DNA of 64,000 bases from Pseudomonas sp. 8AS (GCF_902506505.1 NZ_LR733406.1:3966693-4030692), one strand, 5' to 3'. Counted from the stretch's first letter, positions 52,213 to 61,401 are shown. Notes: generated from the letters alone by a model not told the origin. A program made the numbers and translations.

Positions 52213-53094
52213 TTAACCTTCACCGTTCGCGGGGCCGGCGCCATTGTTGCGCGCTTGGCGACCACGAAAATCGATCAGACTGTCGACGATGGCCATGGCC
52301 ACCAGCAACGGATAAACCAGCTGCATGAACAGCAGCAGCGTGACGTACAGGCCCACCAGCCAGAACCGGGAAAGTCCCAGTCCGTGCAGCAGCGCCAAGC
52401 CGGCAAACGCCAGCGGGACGCTGCACAACGGCGTCAGCATGGCCAGCTCCACGCCGAGATTCGGACCGAGGAGCATGGCCGCGAGCAAGCCGAAGGCCAG
52501 CACCGGCGGCAGTCGCAGGACGCGAAACTCGCGCCCGAAACCACCGGGGTTGTACAACGCTGCCTGCCAGTAACGCCCAAGCATCAGGCACAGCAGACTG
52601 ACGATCTGCAGCAATGCGGCCATCAGACCGGTGAGTACCGGGGCAATCAGCGACTCCAGGCGCGCTCGCTCGTCTACCGGCAACTGCTGGTAGACCCCAT
52701 CGAGCATCTGCGGCATCAGCTTATTCAGCTCCGCCGCCAAACCTGCGATGGGTTCGCGGAACACCGCCCCCAGAACCACACTGAACACCAGACCCAGCGC
52801 CAGGCTGCCAAGCAGCACGCGAACCCAGGACTGACCGGCGCGCAACATCAACGCCAGCCCCAGCGAGCCGAGCAGCACCAGCAGGGTGCGCGGCTCACCG
52901 AAATACCACCAGACCAATGCCGGCAGCATCGCCCAGGCCAGGATGCCGATGGCATCCCCCAGACCCCGCCGCAGCAGCACCAGGCAGCTGGCGGCGGCAC
53001 TCAACCAGAACAACAGCGGCAACGCCGCGGAACCGACCACCACCAGGGTGGCCTGCATGCGGCCGCGCATGATGAACTCAGCCAAGGCGCGCAT
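52213..53094 (-). CDS. DUF2232 (YybS-like) membrane protein
   Basis: A 293-residue polytopic membrane protein (about eight hydrophobic segments) starting MRALAEFIMRGRMQATLVVV. It matches the DUF2232 protein that sits between rpsR and rplI in pseudomonads. Function unknown. Encoded within the ribosomal operon (37 bp after rpsR, 21 bp before rplI). Confidence 0.88.
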   Translation of the reverse strand: MRALAEFIMRGRMQATLVVVGSAALPLLFWLSAAASCLVLLRRGLGDAIGILAWAMLPALVWWYFGEPRTLLVLLGSLGLALMLRAGQSWVRVLLGSLALGLVFSVVLGAVFREPIAGLAAELNKLMPQMLDGVYQQLPVDERARLESLIAPVLTGLMAALLQIVSLLCLMLGRYWQAALYNPGGFGREFRVLRLPPVLAFGLLAAMLLGPNLGVELAMLTPLCSVPLAFAGLALLHGLGLSRFWLVGLYVTLLLFMQLVYPLLVAMAIVDSLIDFRGRQARNNGAGPANGEG

Positions 53095-53131
53095 GCGGTT
53101 TATCCCTTACTACTTAGTCGACGATCCGTTA

Positions 53132-53362
53132 TCAACGGCCGTGGCTGTCGGTGTAGGGCAGCAGGGCCAGGAAGCGGGCGCGCTTGATAGCGGTAGCCAG
53201 CTGACGCTGATAACGAGCCTTGGTACCGGTGATACGGCTAGGAACGATTTTGCCGGTTTCCGAGATGTAGGCTTTCAGGGTGTTGAGATCTTTGAAATCG
53301 ATCTCTTTCACGTCTTCAGCGGTGAAACGGCAGAATTTACGACGACGGAAGAAACGTGCCAT
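53132..53362 (-). CDS. rpsR: 30S ribosomal protein bS18
   Basis: A 76-residue bS18, partner of bS6 in the platform of the 30S subunit: MARFFRRRKFCRFTAEDVKEI and the GKIVPSRITGTKARYQRQLA core. Its CPxC-like zinc motif is absent, as usual for this type. Confidence 0.98.
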   Translation of the reverse strand: MARFFRRRKFCRFTAEDVKEIDFKDLNTLKAYISETGKIVPSRITGTKARYQRQLATAIKRARFLALLPYTDSHGR

Positions 53363-53390
53363 GGGATTGGCTCCTCAATAGATCCGTGGA

Positions 53391-53813
53391 TTACTCGTCA
53401 GCGTTGTCGCTGTCGCTGCTATCGCTGTCATCGCCTTCGGCGGAGTCAGCGTTCTCAGGACGGTCACGACGCTCACGGCGCTCGCTGCGGTTTTCTTCGG
53501 CCTTGAGCATCTCGGACTGGCCGGTAACGGCTTCGTCGCGACGGATGACCAGGTTACGGATCACGGCATCGTTGTAACGGAAGTTGTCTTCCAGCTCGGC
53601 CAGGGCCTTGCCGCTGCACTCTACGTTCAGCATGACGTAGTGGGCCTTGTGGACGTTGTTGATGGCGTAAGCCAGCTGACGACGACCCCAGTCTTCCAGA
53701 CGATGCACTTTGCCGCCGTCTTCTTCGATCAGCTTGGTGTAACGCTCAACCATGCCGCCGACTTGCTCGCTCTGGTCCGGGTGAACCAGAAAGATGATTT
53801 CGTAATGACGCAT
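53391..53813 (-). CDS. rpsF: 30S ribosomal protein bS6
   Basis: A 140-residue bS6: MRHYEIIFLVHPDQSEQV, GGKVHRLEDWGRRQLAYAIN, HYVMLNVECS, and a charged C-terminal tail ending in a run rich in Asp, Ser and Glu, which in some bacteria is a substrate for RimK-type glutamylation. First gene of its operon with a putative autoregulatory leader. Confidence 0.98.
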   Translation of the reverse strand: MRHYEIIFLVHPDQSEQVGGMVERYTKLIEEDGGKVHRLEDWGRRQLAYAINNVHKAHYVMLNVECSGKALAELEDNFRYNDAVIRNLVIRRDEAVTGQSEMLKAEENRSERRERRDRPENADSAEGDDSDSSDSDNADE

Positions 53814-53834
53814 AAATGCTCCTTACGGGTTGTA

Positions 53835-53858
53835 GCCTGCCACTGGATGCGGTCAGGC
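53835..53858 (-). promoter_or_regulatory. Candidate S6:S18-binding leader hairpin of rpsF
   Basis: In the rpsF 5' leader, GCCTG and CAGGC arms enclose ACCGCATCCAGTGG, giving a stem with an internal CCG-containing bulge, about 22 bp before the start. Many bacteria carry an rpsF leader that mimics the S6:S18 rRNA site with a conserved CCG. The match here is by eye only. Confidence 0.4.
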
Positions 53859-53932
53859 AAGGAGTGAATATCACTTGTTGGTCTTGCCGGGCGGAGGGCG
53901 CGCAAACGCCTGCCGTCACGGCAAGGGGCGAC

Positions 53933-53961
53933 ATTCTAGAGAAGCCCCCTGCCAGACGCAA
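53933..53961 (-). promoter_or_regulatory. Promoter of the rpsF operon
   Basis: On the minus strand, TTGCGT and TAGAAT are separated by exactly 17 bp and lie about 120 bp upstream of rpsF, leaving room for the leader hairpin. Confidence 0.6.
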
Positions 53962-54022
53962 GGCAGACTGGCGATTATTTGTACAGCCAGACCCGAAGCG
54001 AAAGAACTCCGCCCAACGAAAA

Positions 54023-54042
54023 CCGGCGCCTCACGGCGCCGG
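54023..54042. terminator. Terminator of rnr-rlmB
   Basis: Perfect 8-bp stem ccggcgcc/ggcgccgg with a TCAC loop 25 bp after the rlmB stop; TTTTCGTT follows on the minus strand. Confidence 0.88.
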
Positions 54043-54067
54043 CTTTCCGAGCACGGAGCACACCCGG

Positions 54068-54814
54068 CTAGCGCTTGGCCTGGCGCTGACGCACCGCCTC
54101 GAACAGGCAGACGCCGGTGGCGACCGACACGTTGAGACTGCTGACGCTGCCGGACATCGGCAGTTTGACCAGGTAATCGCAGTGATCGCGGGTCAGGCGG
54201 CGCATGCCCTTGCCTTCCGCGCCCATGATCAGCACGGTTGGCCCGGTCAGATCCTGCTGGTACAGCTCCTGCTCGGCCTCGCCAGCCGTGCCGACCAGCC
54301 ACAGGCCGCGCTGCTGGAGTTTCTCCAGGGTACGCGCCAGGTTGGTCACGGCGACCAGCGGAATCACTTCGGCCGCCCCGCAGGCGACCTTGCGCACGGT
54401 GGCGTTGAGGGTCGCAGACTTGTCCTTGGGCACTATCACCGCCAGCGCACCGGCGGCATCGGCGGTACGCAGGCAGGCACCGAGGTTGTGCGGATCGGTC
54501 ACGCCATCCAGCACCAGCAACAGCGGCGGCCCTTCGCGACGGTCGAGCAGCTCTTCGAGCATGGCCTCGCCCCACACCTGACTGGGGCTGACTTCCGCCA
54601 CCACGCCCTGGTGCACGCCCTCGGCCCACTCGTCGAGCTCGCGACGATCCCTGTGCCCGACCGGCACACGATTCTGCCCGGCCAGCTCGACCAGGGCCTG
54701 CACCCGCGGATCATGCCGGCTTTCCGCCAGCCACAGCTGCTTGACCCGCCTCGGATGGTGACGCAGCAGCGCCTCTACGGCATGCACGCCGTAGACCTTC
54801 TCCAGCTGACTCAT
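54068..54814 (-). CDS. rlmB: 23S rRNA 2'-O-methyltransferase RlmB
   Basis: A 248-residue SpoU/TrmH methyltransferase modifying Gm2251 in the P loop. It has the N-terminal RNA-binding domain (EKVYGVHAVEALLRHHPRRV) and SPOUT motifs LLVLDGVTDPHNLGACLRTA, IMGAEGKGMRRLTRDHCD and LPMSGSVSSLNVSVATGV. ATG overlaps the rnr stop as ATGA. Confidence 0.97.
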   Translation of the reverse strand: MSQLEKVYGVHAVEALLRHHPRRVKQLWLAESRHDPRVQALVELAGQNRVPVGHRDRRELDEWAEGVHQGVVAEVSPSQVWGEAMLEELLDRREGPPLLLVLDGVTDPHNLGACLRTADAAGALAVIVPKDKSATLNATVRKVACGAAEVIPLVAVTNLARTLEKLQQRGLWLVGTAGEAEQELYQQDLTGPTVLIMGAEGKGMRRLTRDHCDYLVKLPMSGSVSSLNVSVATGVCLFEAVRQRQAKR

Positions 54815-57369
54815 GACTTGGCCTTGCGCTTGCGCGGCTTGCCGGCCGTGCTCGGCGCATCGGCTTTCGGCGCACCCTTGCGATGACTGGAAGCCGGCTT
54901 CTTCGCCGCCCCGTCGCCACCGCGGCCGGCCGCCGGCTTGCTGCCGGCCTTGGCACCGGAGAGCAGGGCCTTCTTCAGGTCGCGACTCTTCTGCACGTCG
55001 GTATTGCCGAAAACGGCCGACTCGCTCTTGCCACGCCGGGAGCCGCGCTCGGCAGGCGCCTTGTCGGCCCCCTCGCCGCGCACACCGCCGCGCTTGCGCC
55101 CGACCGGCGCATTGACCGCCGCCTCGGACAGTTCGAAGTCGATCTTGCGCTCGTCGAGATCGACGCGCATGACCTTGACCTGCACGCTATCGCCGAGGCG
55201 GAAGCTGCGCCCGCTGCGCTCGCCGGCCAGGCGGTGATGCACGGGATCGAAGTGGTAGTAGTCGCCCGGCAGCGCAGTGACATGCACCAGGCCCTCGACA
55301 TAGATGTCCTTGAGCTCGACGAACAGGCCGAAGCCGGTCACCGCCGTGATCACACCCTCGAAGATCTCGCCGACGCGATCCTTCATGAACTCGCACTTGA
55401 GCCAGTTGACCACATCGCGGGTGGCCTCGTCGGCGCGCCGCTCGGTCATCGAGCACTGCTCGCCGAGCTGCTCCAGGGCCGGCTCGTCGTACGGGTAGAT
55501 GCGTGCACGCGGCATGCTGGTGGCGCCGGCGCGGCGCACATGCGGGGTGTCCAGCTTGGAACGCACCACGCTGCGAATGGCGCGATGCACCAGCAGGTCC
55601 GGATAGCGCCGGATCGGCGAGGTGAAGTGGGTGTAGGCCTCGTAGTTCAGGCCGAAGTGGCCGTTATTGTCGGCGCTGTACACCGCCTGGCTCAGCGAAC
55701 GCAGCATCACGGTCTGGATCAGGTGGAAGTCCGGACGCCCCTGGATGCTGGCCAGCAGCTTCTGGTAATCCTTCGGCGACGGCCCTTCCTTGCCCTTGTG
55801 CAGGGCCAGGCCCAGCTCGGTGAGGAAAGCCTTGAGCTTCTCCAGGCGCTCCGGCGGCGGACCGTCATGCACGCGGTACAGCGAGGGAATCTCATGCTTC
55901 TGCATGAACTGCGCGGTGGCGACGTTGGCCGCCAGCATGCACTCCTCGATCAGCTTGTGCGCGTCGTTGCGCTGGGTTGGGCGGATCTCCGCGATCTTGC
56001 GCCCGGCACCGAAGATAATGCGGGTTTCCTGGGTCTCGAAATCGATGGCACCGCGCTCGTGGCGGGCGGCCAGCAGCACCTGATACAGGGAATACAGCTG
56101 CTTGAGGTGCGGCAGGACGTCCTTGTACTCCGTGCGCAGAGCCTTGCCCTCGCTGCTTTTCGGCTGTTCCAGCATGGCACTGACCTTGTTGTAGGTCAGG
56201 CGCGCATGGGAGTGGATCACCGCCTCATAGAACTGGTAATCGACCAGCTTGCCGGCCTTGGACATGGTCATTTCGCAGACCATGGCCAGACGATCGACAT
56301 GCGGATTCAGCGAGCACAGGCCGTTGGACAGCTCCTCCGGCAGCATCGGCACGACCCGCTCGGGGAAGTACACCGAGTTGCCGCGCTTGGTCGCCTCATC
56401 ATCCAGCGCCGAGCCGACCTTGACGTAATGCGACACGTCGGCGATGGCGACATAGAGTTTCCAGCCACCGGAAAACAGCTTCCAGCGACTGCTGTTCTTC
56501 TCGCAGTACACGGCATCGTCGAAGTCGCGGGCATCTTCGCCATCGATGGTGACGAACGGCAGGTGGCGCAGGTCGATGCGCTTCTCCTTGTCCGCCTCTT
56601 CCACCTCGGGCTTGAGCTTATGCGCTTCCTTGATCACCGCCTGCGGCCAGACATGCGGGATGTCGTAGCTGCGCAGCGCCACATCGATTTCCATGCCGGG
56701 CGCCATGTAGTCGCCAACCACTTCGACGATATCGCCCTGCGGCTGGAAGCGCGCAGTCGGCCAGTGGGTGATCTTGATCGCAACGAACTGGCCGACCCGG
56801 GCATTGCCATGGCGACCCGGGGTGACCAGCACTTCCTGCTGGATCTTCGGGTTGTCGGATTCGACATAGCCGATACCGGCCTCTTCGAAGTAGCGACCGA
56901 CGATGGTCTCGTGGGCACGCTCGATCACCTCGACGATCGCGCCTTCGCGACGACCGCGGCGATCCAGCCCGGAAACCCGCGCCAAGGCACGATCACCATC
57001 GAACACCAGGCGCATCTGCGAAGGACTGAGGAACAGGTCGTCGCTACCGTCGTCCGGCACCAGGAAGCCGAAGCCGTCGCGGTGACCGCTGACGCGCCCG
57101 CGGATCAGGTCGAGCTTGTCCACCGGCGCATAGGTGCCGCGACGGGTATAGATAAGCTGGCCATCTCGCTCCATGGCGCGCAAACGGCGGCGCAGGGCTT
57201 CCAGCTGCTCATCGGTGGTCAGCCCGAACTCTTCCACCAGCTCCTCGCGGGCAGCGGGCGAACCGCGCTCGGACAGGTGCTGCAGGATCAGTTCACGACT
57301 GGGGATGGGGTTTTCGTATTTTTCCGCCTCGCGAGCGGCCTCGGGATCGAGAGTTTGCCAATCGGCCAT
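54811..57369 (-). CDS. rnr: Ribonuclease R
   Basis: An 852-residue 3'-5' exoribonuclease of the RNB family: N-terminal helix-turn-helix and cold-shock domains, catalytic RNB domain (TIDGEDARDFDDAVYCEK with the metal-binding Asp cluster; RVHDGPPPERL; HFTSPIRRYPDLLVHRAI), an S1 domain and a Lys/Ala/Gly-rich basic tail. It degrades structured RNA. Operon with rlmB. Confidence 0.97.
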   Translation of the reverse strand: MADWQTLDPEAAREAEKYENPIPSRELILQHLSERGSPAAREELVEEFGLTTDEQLEALRRRLRAMERDGQLIYTRRGTYAPVDKLDLIRGRVSGHRDGFGFLVPDDGSDDLFLSPSQMRLVFDGDRALARVSGLDRRGRREGAIVEVIERAHETIVGRYFEEAGIGYVESDNPKIQQEVLVTPGRHGNARVGQFVAIKITHWPTARFQPQGDIVEVVGDYMAPGMEIDVALRSYDIPHVWPQAVIKEAHKLKPEVEEADKEKRIDLRHLPFVTIDGEDARDFDDAVYCEKNSSRWKLFSGGWKLYVAIADVSHYVKVGSALDDEATKRGNSVYFPERVVPMLPEELSNGLCSLNPHVDRLAMVCEMTMSKAGKLVDYQFYEAVIHSHARLTYNKVSAMLEQPKSSEGKALRTEYKDVLPHLKQLYSLYQVLLAARHERGAIDFETQETRIIFGAGRKIAEIRPTQRNDAHKLIEECMLAANVATAQFMQKHEIPSLYRVHDGPPPERLEKLKAFLTELGLALHKGKEGPSPKDYQKLLASIQGRPDFHLIQTVMLRSLSQAVYSADNNGHFGLNYEAYTHFTSPIRRYPDLLVHRAIRSVVRSKLDTPHVRRAGATSMPRARIYPYDEPALEQLGEQCSMTERRADEATRDVVNWLKCEFMKDRVGEIFEGVITAVTGFGLFVELKDIYVEGLVHVTALPGDYYHFDPVHHRLAGERSGRSFRLGDSVQVKVMRVDLDERKIDFELSEAAVNAPVGRKRGGVRGEGADKAPAERGSRRGKSESAVFGNTDVQKSRDLKKALLSGAKAGSKPAAGRGGDGAAKKPASSHRKGAPKADAPSTAGKPRKRKAKS

Positions 57370-57483
57370 TAAATGAAATTACCTTTACGCATATATAGAG
57401 ATGTGTGCCATGTGCCTATTGAAGCGCGAAACAGCCTCGGGGGTCAGCTTTTCAATCGACAATAATTTTTTTGCGATCAGGGG

Positions 57484-57512
57484 TTTACAAGGAAAAACCC
57501 CACCCGTATTAT
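57484..57512 (+). promoter_or_regulatory. Promoter of the tRNA-Leu genes
   Basis: TTTACA (57484-57489) and TATTAT (57507-57512) with a 17-bp spacer, followed by a GC-rich discriminator (cgcgccc) as in stringently controlled stable-RNA promoters, 63 bp before the first tRNA. Confidence 0.8.
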
Positions 57513-57575
57513 TCGCGCCCACAACGTTGCTGAGACGTTGTACCACGGAAACGCTGAGCAATCATCGTTTCTTGT

Positions 57576-57662
57576 GCCCAGGTGGCGGAATTGGTAGACG
57601 CACTAGGTTCAGGTCCTAGCGGTGGCAACACCGTGGAAGTTCGAGTCTTCTCCTGGGCACCA
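57576..57662 (+). tRNA. tRNA-Leu (anticodon CAG), copy 1
   Basis: 87 nt including encoded CCA. Acceptor arms GCCCAGG/CCTGGGC, anticodon stem CTAGG/CCTAG with loop TTCAGGT (anticodon CAG, reading CUG), a long class-II variable arm and T-arm TTCGAGT. Followed by a degenerate hairpin rather than a full terminator. Confidence 0.97.
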
Positions 57663-57674
57663 CTCTTCAGAGAT

Positions 57675-57689
57675 CAAGCCGCTGGCTTG
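57675..57689 (+). other. Degenerate terminator-like hairpin after tRNA-Leu copy 1
   Basis: caagcc-gct-ggcttg followed by GTTTCG. Its sequence resembles the terminator after copy 2 (ccgagcc-act-ggctcgg), suggesting the terminator was duplicated along with the tRNA and has since changed. Confidence 0.55.
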
Positions 57690-57773
57690 GTTTCGCTGTA
57701 AGCGGAGCAGCAATGTCCGAATCGGGAAACTGGTTGAACGCTGCAAAAAGTCGGTGAGCAATCATCGCAATGT

Positions 57774-57860
57774 GCCCAGGTGGCGGAATTGGTAGACGCA
57801 CTAGGTTCAGGTCCTAGCGGTGGCAACACCGTGGAAGTTCGAGTCTTCTCCTGGGCACCA
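57774..57860 (+). tRNA. tRNA-Leu (anticodon CAG), copy 2
   Basis: As far as I can read, identical to copy 1 over all 87 nt, 198 bp downstream. Both copies are preceded by the shared upstream word GAGCAATCATCG, showing that flanking DNA was duplicated too. No separate strong promoter is seen, so it is probably co-transcribed from the promoter at 57484. Confidence 0.97.
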
Positions 57861-57875
57861 CTTTTCAAAACAAAA

Positions 57876-57892
57876 CCGAGCCACTGGCTCGG
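57876..57892 (+). terminator. Terminator after tRNA-Leu copy 2
   Basis: ccgagcc-act-ggctcgg followed by CTTTGTCTTTT, an intact rho-independent terminator; on the other strand it can also serve transcripts arriving from the chemoreceptor gene. Confidence 0.88.
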
Positions 57893-57958
57893 CTTTGTCT
57901 TTTCTGGCTTCTGAAAACCCGTCACACGGCGAGCTCGCATGAGCTCGCCCTGGCACGA

Positions 57959-59893
57959 TCATACCTTGAACTGAGCGAAGCTGGCCTTGAGCTGATTGAC
58001 CAGCATCTCCAGCTCGCGACCGCTGGCCGCCGTCGCACTGACCTCATGCGCCGCACGCTGCGCCTCACTGTGAATCACCTCGACCCGCCCGCGCACCGCA
58101 CTGGCTCCATCGGCCTGATGCGCCGCAGCACGGCTGGCACTGTCGATGGCACCATGCACCTCATCCACCGACGCCTGCACCGACCGCTGCAGCCGGGCGC
58201 TGTCGCGTAGCGCCTGCAGGCCTTCGGCCGCCTGCTCGCCAGCCTGACCGATCACCGCCACCGCCTCGCGCGCGCCCTCCTGCAGCGCCGTGATATGCGC
58301 CTGGATGTCACCGGTAGACTGCTGGGTCTTGCTGGCCAGGGCGCGCACCTCGTCGGCCACCACGGCAAAACCGCGACCGCTCTCGCCGGCACGCGCCGCC
58401 TCGATGGCCGCGTTCAGCGCCAGCAGGTTGGTCTGCTCGGCAATCGAACGAATCACCGTCAGCACCACCTCGATCTGCTCGCTCTGCTGCGCCAAACGCT
58501 CGATCACCGCCGAACCGTTATCCACCCGCGCCACCAGCGCCTCGATCAGGCTACCGACGCGCTGGGCAATCGCAGCGTTCTCATGCGCCGCTTGGCGGAT
58601 CGCCCCCACGCGCTGCTGCGCCTCGTGCATTGCCTGGCTTTCCGCCTGAGCAGCGCCGGCCATCTCCTCCAGCGCCTGCAGGCTGCCCGCCACCTCATCG
58701 CGCTGGCGCGAAGACGCCGCCTCGGCCGACGCGCTGCGCTGGGCCAGGCTGCGGATTTCCTCGCCGGTGCGCTGCGCCACCTCACCCGCCTCGCGCACGA
58801 TGGGCTGCAACTTGGCGATGAAGCGATTGACCGCCTCGGCCATATCTCCCACCTCGTCGCGACTATCCAGCTGCACCCGCCGGGTCAGATCGCCCTCGCC
58901 CGCCGCCAGATCACGCAACGCCGCGATCAGCAGCTGCAAGCGGCTGAGCACGCGCCAGCCGAGGACCAGCGCGACCACCACGATCACCAGCAAACCGACC
59001 ACCAGCAGACCCACGGCAATCCGCCAGCGCAGCCCCTCTGTCGCCGCGCGCACGGTCTCGCTGCCATTGCGCGCCATGTCCTGGGTCGCCTCCTCCGCCA
59101 GCTTGAGGCGCTGCTGCAGAGCCTGAGCACTTTCCTGCGCCGCCCCGGCCAGGCTGCTATCCACCAGCGCCCCGGCATTGCCGACCAGCGCCGCGAAGCG
59201 CCCATCGAGGGCGACCAGCTCCTTCTCCACCGCATCCAGGGAAATGCCCAGCTGGATCTTGCCGATGGGTTCGCCCATCGGACTGATCGCGACCTCGACC
59301 ATATGCACCCGCGGATCACGCGAGGCCGCATCGACCAGCCGCTCCAGGGGCGTCTTGCCCTGGCCGGCGGCCACCAGCCCACGCACCTGCTCGTTGCTGC
59401 GATTGAAGTTGCGGGTCAGGCGCTGTCCCTGGGCGTCGTAGTACACCGCGAACAGCACCGCCGGATCGCGCTGGGCGATCCGCGTGAAGGCAGTCAGCGC
59501 CGGCGCATCATTGTCCCAGATCGCCTTGGGGGCGACGCCGGCCAGCAGCTGCGCCAGCGAACTGCCGGACTGCTTGAGGTTTTCCTCGAGCACCTGGCGC
59601 AGCTGCGCCTGCTCGCCCTTCAGCTGGGCGGAAAGGCCATCGCCCAGACGCTGCCGGGTATTGCTGGACAGCGCCGCCATGCCGTCGCGCATCTCCTGCT
59701 CGGCCTTGCCCAGCTCACCGGCCAGGCGTTCGCTTTCGCCACCGAGACGCCGACTCAGATCGGCGACCAGGCCATCGACACTGGCATGGGTCAGCCATAC
59801 GGCCAGACCGACCTGCACCAGCATGGCGACACTCAAGGCAATGAAGACCGGCCGCAACAGGCGACTGCGCAACAACGAGAATAGAACGGACAC
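57959..59893 (-). CDS. Methyl-accepting chemotaxis protein (second)
   Basis: A 644-residue chemoreceptor: N-terminal membrane helix (LLRPVFIALSVAMLVQVGLAV), a periplasmic region of about 260 residues containing a single-Cache-like stretch (FTRIAQRDPAVLFAVYYDAQG, ISPMGEPIGKIQLGIS), a second membrane helix (VGLLVVGLLVIVVVALVLGW), HAMP and the signalling tip NLLALNAAIEAARAGESGRG. It ends in LKASFAQFKV with no CheR pentapeptide. The GTG start at 59893 has GGAG 7 bp upstream. It lies between the tRNA-Leu genes and purA. Ligand unknown. Confidence 0.9.
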   Translation of the reverse strand: MSVLFSLLRSRLLRPVFIALSVAMLVQVGLAVWLTHASVDGLVADLSRRLGGESERLAGELGKAEQEMRDGMAALSSNTRQRLGDGLSAQLKGEQAQLRQVLEENLKQSGSSLAQLLAGVAPKAIWDNDAPALTAFTRIAQRDPAVLFAVYYDAQGQRLTRNFNRSNEQVRGLVAAGQGKTPLERLVDAASRDPRVHMVEVAISPMGEPIGKIQLGISLDAVEKELVALDGRFAALVGNAGALVDSSLAGAAQESAQALQQRLKLAEEATQDMARNGSETVRAATEGLRWRIAVGLLVVGLLVIVVVALVLGWRVLSRLQLLIAALRDLAAGEGDLTRRVQLDSRDEVGDMAEAVNRFIAKLQPIVREAGEVAQRTGEEIRSLAQRSASAEAASSRQRDEVAGSLQALEEMAGAAQAESQAMHEAQQRVGAIRQAAHENAAIAQRVGSLIEALVARVDNGSAVIERLAQQSEQIEVVLTVIRSIAEQTNLLALNAAIEAARAGESGRGFAVVADEVRALASKTQQSTGDIQAHITALQEGAREAVAVIGQAGEQAAEGLQALRDSARLQRSVQASVDEVHGAIDSASRAAAHQADGASAVRGRVEVIHSEAQRAAHEVSATAASGRELEMLVNQLKASFAQFKV

Positions 59894-59929
59894 TGCTCAA
59901 CTCCTTCCGTCGAAACAACCCATATACCT

Positions 59930-59937
59930 TCATCGGC
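59930..59937 (-). promoter_or_regulatory. Possible sigma-28 (FliA) -10 element of the second chemoreceptor
   Basis: GCCGATGA on the minus strand matches seven of eight bases of the FliA -10 consensus GCCGATAA, 37 bp upstream of the chemoreceptor start. I do not see a good matching -35, so this is only a candidate. Confidence 0.3.
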
Positions 59938-60005
59938 GGCGGACCGCAAAGCTGTAACCCAAAGCAAGGTATAGGCCAGACCGTGGATTTTCGCGCCAAA
60001 CAAAA

Positions 60006-60025
60006 AGGCCGCTCGAAAGCGGCCT
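60006..60025 (-). terminator. Terminator of purA
   Basis: Perfect 8-bp stem aggccgct/agcggcct with a 4-base loop; on the minus strand it is followed by TTTTTG. Confidence 0.9.
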
Positions 60026-60049
60026 CTTGTTACTCAACACGAGCTCAGA

Positions 60050-61345
60050 TCAAGCGAACGGGTGACGCAGCACGATGGTTTCGTTGCGATCCGGGCCGGT
60101 GGAAACGATGTCGATCGGCGCACCGACCAGCTCCTCCACACGCTTGATGTAGGCACGCGCCGCCGCCGGCAGCTCGTCGAGGCTCTTGGCGCCGAGGGTG
60201 GACTCGCTCCAGCCCGGCATTTCCTCGTACACCGGCTGCAGGCCGATGTAGCTGTCGGCGTCGGTCGGCGCATCGACCAGCAGCTTGCCCTCGGCATCCT
60301 TGTAACCGGTGCAGATCAGGATGGTTTCCAGGCCATCGAGCACGTCCAGCTTGGTCAGGCACAGGCCGGAGATGCTGTTGATCTCGATGGCGCGACGCAG
60401 GATCACGGCATCGAACCAGCCACAGCGACGGGCACGGCCGGTGGTGGAGCCGAACTCGTGGCCACGCTTGGCCAGGAAGGCGCCCGTCTCGTCGAACAGC
60501 TCGGTGGGGAACGGACCGGAACCGACACGAGTGGTGTAGGCCTTGGTGATACCGAGGATGTAGTCCAGATACAGCGGACCGAAACCGGAACCGGTGGCGG
60601 TACCGCCCGCGGTGGTGTTGGAGCTGGTGACGTAGGGGTAGGTGCCGTGGTCGATATCCAGCAGCGAACCCTGGGCACCCTCGAACATGATGTCCTTGTC
60701 GGCGCGACGCAGGTCATGCAGGGTGGCGGTCACGTCGGCCATCATCGGACGCAGCAGCTCGGCGTAGGCCATGCACTCGTCGAGGGTGGCCTGGAAATCC
60801 ACCGCCGGCTCTTTGTAGTAATGGGTCAGGACGAAGTTGTGGTAGTCGAGCAGCTCGCCCAGCTTGGAAGCGAAGCGCTCGCGATGGAACAGGTCGCCGA
60901 TGCGCAGACCGCGGCGGGCCACCTTGTCCTCGTAGGCCGGGCCGATGCCGCGACCGGTGGTGCCGATCTTGGCATCGCCACGGGCCTTTTCCCGGGCCTG
61001 ATCGAGGGCCACGTGGTAGGACAGGATCAGCGGGCAGGACGGACTGATACGCAGGCGCTCACGCACCGGCACACCCTTCTCTTCCAGCTTGGTGATCTCG
61101 CGCATCAGGGCGTCGGGAGCAACCACCACGCCGTTGCCGATCAGGCACTGTACGCCTTCGCGCAGGATGCCGGACGGAATCAGGTGCAGCACGGTCTTCT
61201 CGCCATCGATGACCAGGGTATGGCCGGCGTTGTGGCCGCCCTGGTAGCGCACGACGGCAGCCACCTGCTCGGTCAGCAGATCGACGATCTTGCCCTTGCC
61301 CTCATCACCCCACTGGGTGCCCAGGACCACGACATTCTTACCCAT
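60050..61345 (-). CDS. purA: Adenylosuccinate synthetase
   Basis: A 431-residue GTP-dependent enzyme converting IMP plus aspartate to adenylosuccinate. The N-terminal MGKNVVVLGTQWGDEGKGKI phosphate loop, GRGIGPAYEDK, TTGRARRCGWFD and the C-terminal GPDRNETIV are all present. It is followed by a strong terminator and preceded by hisZ at 56 bp. Confidence 0.98.
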   Translation of the reverse strand: MGKNVVVLGTQWGDEGKGKIVDLLTEQVAAVVRYQGGHNAGHTLVIDGEKTVLHLIPSGILREGVQCLIGNGVVVAPDALMREITKLEEKGVPVRERLRISPSCPLILSYHVALDQAREKARGDAKIGTTGRGIGPAYEDKVARRGLRIGDLFHRERFASKLGELLDYHNFVLTHYYKEPAVDFQATLDECMAYAELLRPMMADVTATLHDLRRADKDIMFEGAQGSLLDIDHGTYPYVTSSNTTAGGTATGSGFGPLYLDYILGITKAYTTRVGSGPFPTELFDETGAFLAKRGHEFGSTTGRARRCGWFDAVILRRAIEINSISGLCLTKLDVLDGLETILICTGYKDAEGKLLVDAPTDADSYIGLQPVYEEMPGWSESTLGAKSLDELPAAARAYIKRVEELVGAPIDIVSTGPDRNETIVLRHPFA

Positions 61346-61401
61346 AACACTTGTCCTCTATTCGAAAAGCTCGGTGCCGGCCACGGCCGACGGAAAATCA
61401 C

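Noticed and set aside
57576..57860. tRNA-Leu pair as an attachment site for an integrated element
   Set aside because: No integrase, no att-like partial tRNA copy other than the full second tRNA, and the flanking genes are core.
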